A DNA stretch of 64,000 nucleotides, taken from Bacteroidales bacterium UBA3289 (GTDB lineage Bacteria; Bacteroidota; Bacteroidia; Bacteroidales; UBA932). Numbering within the stretch: position 1 is the first letter of the stretch; each line of letters opens with the position of its first letter. Below are positions 54,663 to 62,950 of the stretch, in pieces. The notes below the pieces were generated by a model that ran no database searches, was not told the origin of the DNA, and saw only the letters and a program-made list of their open reading frames with translations. The stretch covers positions 204,696-268,695 of the forward strand of contig DETL01000034.1 of the NCBI GenBank assembly GCA_002361625.1, in the 5' to 3' direction. A program made the position numbers and the translations under genes.

Positions 54663-56749
54663 AAAGATGTATCCTGACCGGTGTCCTGCTGGCCCTCTCC
54701 GTGGGGGCGTGGGCCCAGAATGAACCTTGGCGCGATGAGAGCCTGTCCGTGGAGACGCGGGTGGAGGACCTCCTTGGCCGCCTGACCTTGGACGAAAAGA
54801 TCGACTTGCTCCGGGCTACGTCTCCCGGCGTGCCGCGGCTGGGCATCGACAAGTACTACCATGGGAACGAAGCGCTGCACGGCATCGTCCGTCCGGGAAA
54901 ATTCACCGTGTTCCCGCAGGCGATCGCCCTGTCGGCCATGTGGGACCCTGAACTGCTGGAAACCGTTTCCGGGGTGATCTCGGACGAGGCCCGTGCCCGG
55001 TGGAACGAGCTGGAGCGCGGAAAGAAACAGACCGCCCAGTTCAGCGACCTCCTGACCTTCTGGTCGCCCACTGTGAACATGGCGCGGGATCCCCGCTGGG
55101 GCCGTACGCCGGAGACCTATGGGGAGGACCCTTTCCTGACCGGGGAGACGGGCGCCGCCTTCGTCCGGGGCCTGCAGGGGAAGGATCCCCGTTACCTGAA
55201 AGTCGTTTCGACGCCCAAGCATTTCTCGGCCAACAACGAGGAACACAACCGTTTCGAGTGCAATGCCGTCATCAGCGAAAAGCAGATGCGGGAGTACTAT
55301 CTTCCTCCCTTCGAAGCCTGCATCCGCCGGGGAAAGGCGCAGTCCATCATGTCGGCCTACAACGCCATCAACGGCATTCCCTGCACGGCCAATCCCTGGC
55401 TGCTGACCACGGTGCTCCGGGACGAATGGGGTTTTGACGGCTACGTGGTTTCCGACTGCGGAGCCGTGGGCAATATCGTCGAGGACCACCACTATGTTCT
55501 CCGGGACGAGACGGCCGCCGCCCTCGCGCTGCAGGCCGGCCTGGACCTGGAATGCGGGGACAACATCTACATCGAACCGCTGCACAAGGCCTACGATCTG
55601 CATCTGGTGGGCGACGCCGACATCGACCGGGCGGCCCGCCGCATCCTGACGGCCCGGATGCGCCTGGGCATGTATGACGACCCGGCGCACAATCCTTACA
55701 ACGCCCTGGATCCGGCCATTGTGGGCTCTCCGGCGCACCGCGCCTACGCCCTCCAGGCGGCCCGCGAGTCCATCGTCCTGCTGAAGAACGACCGGAACCT
55801 GCTGCCGCTCAAGCCCGGCCGCGTGCGCAGCATCGCGGTCGTGGGCCTGAATGCCGCCACCTGCGAGTTCGGCGATTACAGCGGCGAGCCCGTCACTGCG
55901 CCGGTGTCCGTCCTGGACGGCATCCGGGCCGCGGCGGGGAAGTCGGTCCGCATCGACCATGTCCCTTGGGACACGCCCGTGGAGGAAGCCCTGTCGGCCG
56001 CCCGCAGCAGCCAGGTCGTCGTGGCCGTGATGGGCATCAACAAGGAGACCGAGCGGGAAGGCAAGGACCGGGAAACCCTGGACCTTCCGGCCGGGCAGCG
56101 GGAGTATCTCCAGAAGCTGTACCGCGCCAATCCCAACCTGGTGCTGGTCCTTGTGGCCGGCAGCCCTCTCTCCATCGTCTGGGAAGACAAGAACATCCCG
56201 TCCATCGTCAACGCCTGGTATCCCGGGCAGGAAGGCGGGACCGCCGTGGCGGAAGTGCTTTTCGGAAAGTACAATCCGGCCGGCCGGCTGCCGCTGACCT
56301 ACTATTACGGGACGGACGACCTGCCCGCCTTCGACGATTACGACATTACCAAGCGCACGTACAAGTACTTCGACGGGGATGTGCTGTATCCGTTCGGCTA
56401 CGGGCTCAGCTACACGTCCTTCCGTTATACCAACCTCCGTGTGGAAGATAGGGGGGAGACGGTGGACGTGACCTTCGACCTGAAGAATACCGGCCGGTAT
56501 GACGGGGATGAGGTGGCCCAGGTCTATGTCCGGCTGCCCGAATACGAAGGAAAGGCTCCGCTGTGCGAACTGCGCGGCTTCCGCCGCGTGCACCTGAAGA
56601 AAGGGGAGACACGGACGGTGACGATCCCGATCCGCCGGGAGGACCTCCGGTACTGGAGCGAAACCCGCCGGGCGTTCGTCGTCCCGGAGGGTCTGCCCGA
56701 GATCAGGGTGGGTGCCTCCTCCCGGGATATCCGCCTGGTAAAGAATTGA
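54659..56749 (+). CDS. GH3 beta-glycosidase (xylosidase/glucosidase type)
   Basis: 696 residues with a signal peptide (CILTGVLLALSVGAWAQ). The GH3 set is complete: VPRLGIDKYYHGNEALHGIV, SPTVNMARDPRWGRTPETYG, STPKHFSANNEEHNR, nucleophile GYVVSDCGAVGNI (Asp), DRETLDLPAGQREYLQKLYR, and a C-terminal fibronectin III-like domain (YPFGYGLSYTSFRYTNLRVE). It resembles the beta-xylosidase/alpha-arabinosidase branch of GH3, judged from the VNMARDPRWGR and NNEEHNR patterns. It lacks the PA14 domain of the GH3 upstream. It starts within the stop of the tiny ORF and is followed after 19 bases by a GH99-like gene. Confidence 0.92.
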   Translation: MKRCILTGVLLALSVGAWAQNEPWRDESLSVETRVEDLLGRLTLDEKIDLLRATSPGVPRLGIDKYYHGNEALHGIVRPGKFTVFPQAIALSAMWDPELLETVSGVISDEARARWNELERGKKQTAQFSDLLTFWSPTVNMARDPRWGRTPETYGEDPFLTGETGAAFVRGLQGKDPRYLKVVSTPKHFSANNEEHNRFECNAVISEKQMREYYLPPFEACIRRGKAQSIMSAYNAINGIPCTANPWLLTTVLRDEWGFDGYVVSDCGAVGNIVEDHHYVLRDETAAALALQAGLDLECGDNIYIEPLHKAYDLHLVGDADIDRAARRILTARMRLGMYDDPAHNPYNALDPAIVGSPAHRAYALQAARESIVLLKNDRNLLPLKPGRVRSIAVVGLNAATCEFGDYSGEPVTAPVSVLDGIRAAAGKSVRIDHVPWDTPVEEALSAARSSQVVVAVMGINKETEREGKDRETLDLPAGQREYLQKLYRANPNLVLVLVAGSPLSIVWEDKNIPSIVNAWYPGQEGGTAVAEVLFGKYNPAGRLPLTYYYGTDDLPAFDDYDITKRTYKYFDGDVLYPFGYGLSYTSFRYTNLRVEDRGETVDVTFDLKNTGRYDGDEVAQVYVRLPEYEGKAPLCELRGFRRVHLKKGETRTVTIPIRREDLRYWSETRRAFVVPEGLPEIRVGASSRDIRLVKN

Positions 56750-56768
56750 TTACAAACTCATAGACGAT

Positions 56769-57941
56769 ATGGCCATGAAACGATTCCTGCTGGCAGTCCT
56801 GCTGTTGCTCTCGACCCAGTTGCTTCCGGCGCAGCGATATGATGTCGCCGCCTACCTGTATCCCGCCTATGCGGCGGGCGATCCGCGCCTCAGGCCTTTC
56901 TGGCCCATGGGCATGGGCGAATGGGAAACCGTCCTCACCATGCAGCAGCGCTATCCCCGGCATGAGTGGAACCGCCATCCGCTCTGGGGTTATATCAATG
57001 AGGCGGATCCGAACGTGATGGAGATGGAGATTGACCAGGCCGTTTCGCACGGGGTGAATGTCTTCATCTTCGACTGGTACTGGTTCGACGGACGTCCCTG
57101 GATGGAGACCACCCTCACCGAGGGCTTCCTGAAAGCCCGGAACCGCGACAAGATGCAGTTCTACCTGATGTGGGCGAACCACAATGTCGGGAACGACTGG
57201 GACACCCGCATCTCCCATCTCTGGGAGCAGAACACCATCTACCGGGGCGGAGTGGACCGGGCGGAGTTCGAGAAGATCTGCAAGCGGAACATCGAGCTCT
57301 TCTTCAAGCAGCCCAACTATTACAAGATCGACGGCAAGCCGGTGTTCATGATCTACGAAGTGAGCACCTTCATCGAGGGAATCGGCGGCGTGGACGCGGC
57401 CCGGGACGCCCTGGCCTGGTTCCGGAAGGAAGTGAAGAAGGCCGGTTTCCCGGACCTGGAACTCCAGTTCACCATGTGGGACAGCCAGTTCAACTACAGT
57501 GGCGTGGACGATGCCAAGGTCCAGGCCGGCCGTCCCCGGGACCGGTTCATCCGGGACCTGGGCTTCGACAGCATGTCCCATTACCAGTTCTGCCACTACA
57601 TCTGGATGGATGACGACTACCAGAATATCTTGGAAAAGGCCTATGCGGAATGGGACAAGCTGGACGCGGAGTTCACGATCCCGTACTATCCGCATGTGTC
57701 CATCGGCTGGGACAACAGTCCCCGTTTCGGGGAGAGCGCCGTGGTGAAGGAGAATACGCCGGAGCGGTTCGAGGCAGCCCTCCGCCGGGCCAAGGCCTGG
57801 CTGGACGCCCGTCCCAAGATGCACAAACTCATTACCATCAACTCTTGGAACGAATGGACGGAAACCAGCTACCTGCAGCCGGACGACGTGTATGGCTACG
57901 GCTACCTGGATGCCGTGAAGCATGTTTTCGTGGAACAATGA
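56769..57941 (+). CDS. GH99/WbsX-like secreted protein
   Basis: 390 residues with a signal peptide (FLLAVLLLLSTQLLPAQ). The barrel shows the WbsX/GH99-like pattern: VAAYLYPAYAAGDPRLRPFW, NVFIFDWYWFDGRPWMETTL, FYLMWANHN, IDGKPVFMIYE and the closing INSWNEWTETSYLQPDD, in which NEW carries a glutamate. WbsX proteins were first annotated as glycosyltransferases, but secreted members in PULs are thought to be endo-acting glycosidases related to GH99 endo-alpha-mannosidases. The exported form and GH92 neighbours favour a hydrolase. Confidence 0.8.
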   Translation: MAMKRFLLAVLLLLSTQLLPAQRYDVAAYLYPAYAAGDPRLRPFWPMGMGEWETVLTMQQRYPRHEWNRHPLWGYINEADPNVMEMEIDQAVSHGVNVFIFDWYWFDGRPWMETTLTEGFLKARNRDKMQFYLMWANHNVGNDWDTRISHLWEQNTIYRGGVDRAEFEKICKRNIELFFKQPNYYKIDGKPVFMIYEVSTFIEGIGGVDAARDALAWFRKEVKKAGFPDLELQFTMWDSQFNYSGVDDAKVQAGRPRDRFIRDLGFDSMSHYQFCHYIWMDDDYQNILEKAYAEWDKLDAEFTIPYYPHVSIGWDNSPRFGESAVVKENTPERFEAALRRAKAWLDARPKMHKLITINSWNEWTETSYLQPDDVYGYGYLDAVKHVFVEQ

Positions 57942-57999
57942 CGGAGGCAGCAGGATGGACAGGGTTTATTTCGGACAGACGTTATAAAAGGAGCATCCT

Positions 58000-60900
58000 A
58001 TGAACAGGTTTTCATCCTTGCTTGTCGGCCTGGCCGTTCTGGCCGCCTGTGCCCCGAAGGCACAGAAATGCAACCTGGTCCCGGAAACGCCTTCCGGTGC
58101 CCCCGATTATCTTTGTACCTGGAATCTCCAGTGCTACCGGTCCAACCAGGCCGGTTCCGTGAAGAACCGGGCCGAGATGGTGGAGGAGAACTTCTTCGGC
58201 GACGGCCCCTATCAGGGATGGGCCTCCCTGTATCCGGCCATCCGGGAAGACCTGTTCCTGGTGCTGGACGATTCCTGGGACATTCCCAGGGACCGGAACG
58301 AGCGGGACGGCAATCCCTACTATGGGACCGTGCAACTGGACACCACCCGTTTCCCTTCCTTCAAAGGAGCACCGGCACAACGCCTGAAAGCCCTCTCCGA
58401 CCGCCTCACCGGCATGGGATGGAAGGGCGTCGGCGGCTGGATCTGTGCGGAGAAAGCCCGCACTTCCCGGGATGTCCCGGACAGCGTTTACTGGCCGGAA
58501 CGTTTGCGGGAAGCGCAGGAAGGAGGCATCCGCTACTGGAAGGTGGACTGGGGCGAGGAGCAGGGAAACGGCGCCTGGCGGAAGCAGCTCTCGCAGTGGG
58601 GACGTGAATATGCACCGGACCTCACCATCGAACATGCCATGAACCCGGCGTTCATCGCCTTTAGCGACACCTATCGCACGTATGATGTGGAAAACATTAC
58701 GGCACAGACGGTTACGATAGACCGGGTGGCCCAGTATCTCGCTTACGCACCGGAAGCGCCGGCCCTGGGGATCATCAACTGTGAGGACGAACCTTATATC
58801 GCCGCGGGGCTGGGCTGCGCCATCGGCATCATGCGGCATCCCTTCACGGGCGCCCTTCCTTCCGGCCGGGCCGACATCGGCTTCCCGGAAAGCGGCCGCA
58901 ACCTCAAATGCCGCCTGGACGAGGTGGTCCGCGGCGTGCGCTGGCACCGGATTGCCCAGCCCTTCGGCTCCGACGGCGTCTCCTTCTCGGTGGACACCCT
59001 GATCCTGGAGGACGGCTGGAAATACCGGACGGACGAGAGTTGGATCTGGCATGAGGACGGCGATACGGTATGGGTGTCCGCACCGGCACGGGTGAGCCGG
59101 AACATGCCGCTTCCGAAGGTGGGGTCCGAGGACCCGGCGCGTCCTTTCGTCCTGGCCAGCCGCTATCCCGGCGGAGCGGTGTCCGTCGCTACGGTGGGCC
59201 GTTCGCTGGGCCGCGAATATGTCCTGCAGGAGGTGCCGGTGGAGATCGAAGTCCCTGACCTGGCGTCTCCCGTGGGCGTTTTCGGCCGATATGGGAGCCT
59301 GACCCTCCGCTATCCCTATGCACTGGGGAAAGTGCGGGTGCTGGCGCAGGACCTGGCGGCCCATGAAGCGGTGGACATCACCGGCCGGGTGAAGGTGGAG
59401 GGAAACAAGCTGACGGTTCCCGGCTCCGTGATTGCCGAAGTGGGCCTTTCGGCCGCGTCGGAAGGCGATGTGTCCGATCCGGGCCTGGTCCTCAAGTTGG
59501 AACGGCTTCCCGGAAATGCCGGGCCCAAAGCCGCCTGGGGCGACACGGAGGATGGCTATTACCGGAATCCCATCCTCCTGGCCGACTATTCCGACCCCGA
59601 TGCCATCCGCGTCGGAGACCGCTATTACATGGTCGCCTCGGATTTCCATTTCATGGGCATGCAGGTGCTGGAATCGGACGACCTGGTGAACTGGAGGATC
59701 GTCTCCCAGATCTATTCCCGGCTGGACCTGCCGGGCTGGGACGCGAACGAGCATTATGCCGGCGGCTCCTGGGCTCCCAGTATCCGCTGGCACGACGGCC
59801 TCTTCTATGTCTATTTCTGTACCCCAGACGAGGGCCTGTTCATGAGCACCGCCTCCGATCCGGCCGGTCCCTGGGCCCCGCTGCACTGCGTGAAGGCTGC
59901 CTGGCACTGGGAGGATCCCTGCCCGTTCTGGGACGAGGATGGCCAGGCCTATCTGGGGCACAGCGTCTGGGGGGCCGGTCCCATCATCATCCATCGGATG
60001 TCGCCGGACGGCCGTGAACTGCTGGACGAGGGTGTGACGGTCTATCGGGGACCTGTCGCGGAAGGGACCAAGATCCACAAATGGAACGGCCTGTATTACA
60101 TGAGCATCCCGGAAGGAGGGGTGGGAGGAGGCTGGCAGACCGTCCTCCGTTCCCGGAACATCTACGGCCCCTATGATCGGAAAGTGGTGCTGGAGAGAGG
60201 CTCCACGCCGATCAACGGCCCCCACCAGGGCGCCATCGTGGATACCCCGGAAGGAGCGTGGTGGTTCCTCCATTTCCAGGAGCGGAATCCGCTGGGCCGC
60301 GTCGTCCACCTCCAGCCCATGCACTGGGAAGAAGGCTGGCCGGTGATGGGCGAGGATTTCGACGGGAACGGGATCGGGGAACCGGTCGCGTGCTGGGAAA
60401 AACCCGTCACGGCCCGGACCGGCAAGCGTGTGCTTCCCGCTTCGTCGGACGATTTCCGGGGAGAGAAACCCGGACTCCAGTGGCAGTTCAACCACAATCC
60501 GCAGGACGACGGCTGGTCCCTTTCCCGCCGGGAGGGCTTCCTGGCCCTTGACGGACTGCAGGCCGATTCTTTCTGGAAGGCCCGGAACACCCTTACCCAG
60601 AAGCTGATGGGTTACAGGGGCACTTATACGGTCGGAATGGATCTGTCCGACTTGGCCGACGGGCAGAAAGCCGGTCTGGCCTGTATGGGCGCCTGCAACT
60701 ACTGCGTGGGCATCCGGCAGGTGTCCGGCCAGCGGGAACTCTTCCTGGAAAAGGACGGAGCGGTGCTGGATTCCCTGTCCCTGAAAGCGGAGGAGGTCTG
60801 GCTGCGCCTTTCCTTTGACGCGGAAGTCCGGGAAGGGGGCTTCTCCTTCCTGTACAGCCTGGACGGAAAGCGCTTCGATCGCTTCGGGGAGGCCTTCGCC

Positions 60901-61011
60901 GCCCGCAACGGTTATTGGAACGGTGCCCGCCCGGCACTGTTCAGTTACAATACGGAAAGAAAGGGCGGCACGGCCTGGTTCCGGGATTTCGTGTACGTCG
61001 AAGAGAAATGA
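58000..61011 (+). CDS. Clan GH-D-like / GH43 fusion glycosidase, lipoprotein
   Basis: 1003 residues with lipobox (LAVLAAC). Residues ~30-500 look like a clan GH-D (GH27/GH36-like) barrel and beta-sandwich: GVGGWICAEKA and the nucleophile-like segment GIRYWKVDWGEEQ (D183). Residues ~520-830 are a GH43 five-bladed propeller with its three acids: YSDPDAIRVGDRYYMVASDF (base Asp), WEDPCPFWDEDGQAYLGHSV (pKa-tuning Asp) and EGTKIHKWNGLYYMS (acid Glu). Residues ~840-1003 are the concanavalin-like domain often attached to GH43 (NTLTQKLMGYRGTYTVGMDL). It may remove an alpha-galactoside-type residue and an arabinose or xylose from the same glycan. It starts 58 bases after the GH99-like gene. Confidence 0.8.
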   Translation: MNRFSSLLVGLAVLAACAPKAQKCNLVPETPSGAPDYLCTWNLQCYRSNQAGSVKNRAEMVEENFFGDGPYQGWASLYPAIREDLFLVLDDSWDIPRDRNERDGNPYYGTVQLDTTRFPSFKGAPAQRLKALSDRLTGMGWKGVGGWICAEKARTSRDVPDSVYWPERLREAQEGGIRYWKVDWGEEQGNGAWRKQLSQWGREYAPDLTIEHAMNPAFIAFSDTYRTYDVENITAQTVTIDRVAQYLAYAPEAPALGIINCEDEPYIAAGLGCAIGIMRHPFTGALPSGRADIGFPESGRNLKCRLDEVVRGVRWHRIAQPFGSDGVSFSVDTLILEDGWKYRTDESWIWHEDGDTVWVSAPARVSRNMPLPKVGSEDPARPFVLASRYPGGAVSVATVGRSLGREYVLQEVPVEIEVPDLASPVGVFGRYGSLTLRYPYALGKVRVLAQDLAAHEAVDITGRVKVEGNKLTVPGSVIAEVGLSAASEGDVSDPGLVLKLERLPGNAGPKAAWGDTEDGYYRNPILLADYSDPDAIRVGDRYYMVASDFHFMGMQVLESDDLVNWRIVSQIYSRLDLPGWDANEHYAGGSWAPSIRWHDGLFYVYFCTPDEGLFMSTASDPAGPWAPLHCVKAAWHWEDPCPFWDEDGQAYLGHSVWGAGPIIIHRMSPDGRELLDEGVTVYRGPVAEGTKIHKWNGLYYMSIPEGGVGGGWQTVLRSRNIYGPYDRKVVLERGSTPINGPHQGAIVDTPEGAWWFLHFQERNPLGRVVHLQPMHWEEGWPVMGEDFDGNGIGEPVACWEKPVTARTGKRVLPASSDDFRGEKPGLQWQFNHNPQDDGWSLSRREGFLALDGLQADSFWKARNTLTQKLMGYRGTYTVGMDLSDLADGQKAGLACMGACNYCVGIRQVSGQRELFLEKDGAVLDSLSLKAEEVWLRLSFDAEVREGGFSFLYSLDGKRFDRFGEAFAARNGYWNGARPALFSYNTERKGGTAWFRDFVYVEEK

Positions 61012-61050
61012 TGCCGGCCGGTCTGGTGGGCCCGGTACAGCTGATGACCT

Positions 61051-62946
61051 ATGAATAAACATTTGACTATGAGAATGATCCGATTAGTTATTCCCTTTAT
61101 TTCCGTTCTGTTCCTGATGCTTTCGTGCAGCCGGGGACCGGTATCCGACCCCTCCGACCTGATGAGTGACACCTGGGTGGCGACGGATGCCCTGGGACGG
61201 CAGATGCCGTCCCAGGAAGCCGTGGGCCCTGTCAAGGACGGACGGCATTTCACCGGTATTTTCTACATCACTTGGCACGGCGCCGGGAACCACAACCTGC
61301 CCGGCCCCTATACGGACGTGACCAAAATCCTGGCGGAGGATCCCTCGGCCCGGCTGGATGCCCGTCACCCGCTCTGGAAATACGGCAGCTATCACTGGGG
61401 CGAACCGGAGGCCGGCTATTTCCTGAGCCAGGACACCTGGCTGATGCGCCGGGACCTGTCCATGCTGCAGGATGCCGGCATCGACGTCCTCATCCTGGAT
61501 GTCACCAACGGGGTTTGCTACTGGGACGAGTGGGAACTGCTCTTCCAGACGATGGAAACCATGCGGAAGGAAGGCAACCGCACGCCGCAGTTCACCTTCT
61601 GGTCCTATAACGGCAATCCGGTGAAGGTGGTGACGCAACTGTATGAGCGTTATTACAAGACAGAAAAGTATAAGGACCTCTGGTTCCATTGGGATGGCAA
61701 GCCCCTTCTCCTGTACAATGCCGACCCTTCCGTGGATGCCAACGGGAACTATGAGGCCAAGCAGTCCGACTATCCGGCGGAGATCTTCGATTTCTTCACG
61801 CTCCGGAACATGTGGTGGGGCTACTATGCCTGGGGACCCGAACACGAGCATGATAAGACCCGGTATGTCGGCACGGAGGACAACTGGAGTTTCGGCTACA
61901 GCATGGATGACGAGCGGGTCAAGCAGTTGAAGCCCGAAGAGCTGGCTTCCAAGCACTTGGGGAAGGTGGAGGAATGCGCCGTCACCCCCGCCCAGCATTC
62001 GCTGGGGATGGCCGGCCGTCCGATGGGCGTCGGCAAGTCCTGGACCCGGGCGGCCGGAGAACCGGCGCTGAATGAACGGGACCTTCCGGACGGCGACCTT
62101 CCGGGCCGCGGCCTGTATTTCCAGGAACGCTGGGAGGATGCCCTGGCCGTGGACCCTCCTTTCATCTACATCAACGACTGGAACGAATGGACGGCCGGGA
62201 AGTACAATTTCGGGGACACCTGGTTCCTGGGCCGGGAGAACAGCCCGTTCGCCTTCGTGGACCAGTACAATGCCGAGTTCAACCGGACCATCCAGCCCAT
62301 GAAGGGCGGCTATACGGACAATTACTACATGCAGATGGCCCAGAACATCCGCCGTTACAAGGGCGTCCGTCCCATCCCGGTGAACACGGGATACCGGAGA
62401 ATCCGGATCGACGGCGCATTCGGGGACTGGGACCGCGTGAGGGTGAGCTACCGGGATACGCGGGGTGACACCGCCTGGCGGGATGCCGACGGCTATGCCG
62501 GCCTGCATTATACGGACACTTCCGGCCGCAACGACATCGTGGAGGCCAAGGTTGCCGTCGATCGCAAGGGCAACCTGAACTTCTGCGTGACGACGGCCGC
62601 CGATATCACCGCGCCCGAGGGAACGGATTGGATGCTGCTCCTTGTGGATGCCGACCAGGATGCTTCCACGGGCTGGCACGGATACGATTTCGTGGTGAAC
62701 CGGGAGCCCGGCAAGCTCATGGCCCGTTCCGGGGAGGAATGGGTGCCCGTCGTCGATGTCCGCTATGCCGTTTCCGGGAACCGGCTGGAACTTACCGTAC
62801 CTGCGGAGGCGTTGGGAATGAAGGCGGGAGCCGGTTTCGACTTCAAGTGGGCCGACCACTGCGGTCCGCTGGAGGATCCCATGTTCCTCCAGGGGGACGC
62901 CGCTCCCAACCGCCGCTTCAATTATCGTTTTGCCTGGAAACGCTGA
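61051..62946 (+). CDS. GH99/WbsX-like lipoprotein with CBM9-like C-terminus
   Basis: 631 residues from 61051 (methionines at 61069 and 61075 are also possible starts before the signal VIPFISVLFLMLSC). Residues ~60-420 look like a TIM barrel (FTGIFYITWHGAGNHNLPGP, GIDVLILDVTNGVCYWDEWE, FHWDGKPLLLYN) ending in FIYINDWNEWTAGKYNF, the same NEW-type motif as in the 56769 gene. Residues ~445-631 resemble a CBM9-like carbohydrate-binding or DOMON sandwich (IRIDGAFGDWDRVRVSYRDT, TDWMLLLVDADQDASTGWHG). Catalytic residues cannot be assigned. The next gene starts 4 bases after the stop. Confidence 0.7.
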   Translation: MNKHLTMRMIRLVIPFISVLFLMLSCSRGPVSDPSDLMSDTWVATDALGRQMPSQEAVGPVKDGRHFTGIFYITWHGAGNHNLPGPYTDVTKILAEDPSARLDARHPLWKYGSYHWGEPEAGYFLSQDTWLMRRDLSMLQDAGIDVLILDVTNGVCYWDEWELLFQTMETMRKEGNRTPQFTFWSYNGNPVKVVTQLYERYYKTEKYKDLWFHWDGKPLLLYNADPSVDANGNYEAKQSDYPAEIFDFFTLRNMWWGYYAWGPEHEHDKTRYVGTEDNWSFGYSMDDERVKQLKPEELASKHLGKVEECAVTPAQHSLGMAGRPMGVGKSWTRAAGEPALNERDLPDGDLPGRGLYFQERWEDALAVDPPFIYINDWNEWTAGKYNFGDTWFLGRENSPFAFVDQYNAEFNRTIQPMKGGYTDNYYMQMAQNIRRYKGVRPIPVNTGYRRIRIDGAFGDWDRVRVSYRDTRGDTAWRDADGYAGLHYTDTSGRNDIVEAKVAVDRKGNLNFCVTTAADITAPEGTDWMLLLVDADQDASTGWHGYDFVVNREPGKLMARSGEEWVPVVDVRYAVSGNRLELTVPAEALGMKAGAGFDFKWADHCGPLEDPMFLQGDAAPNRRFNYRFAWKR

Positions 62947-62950
62947 TGCC

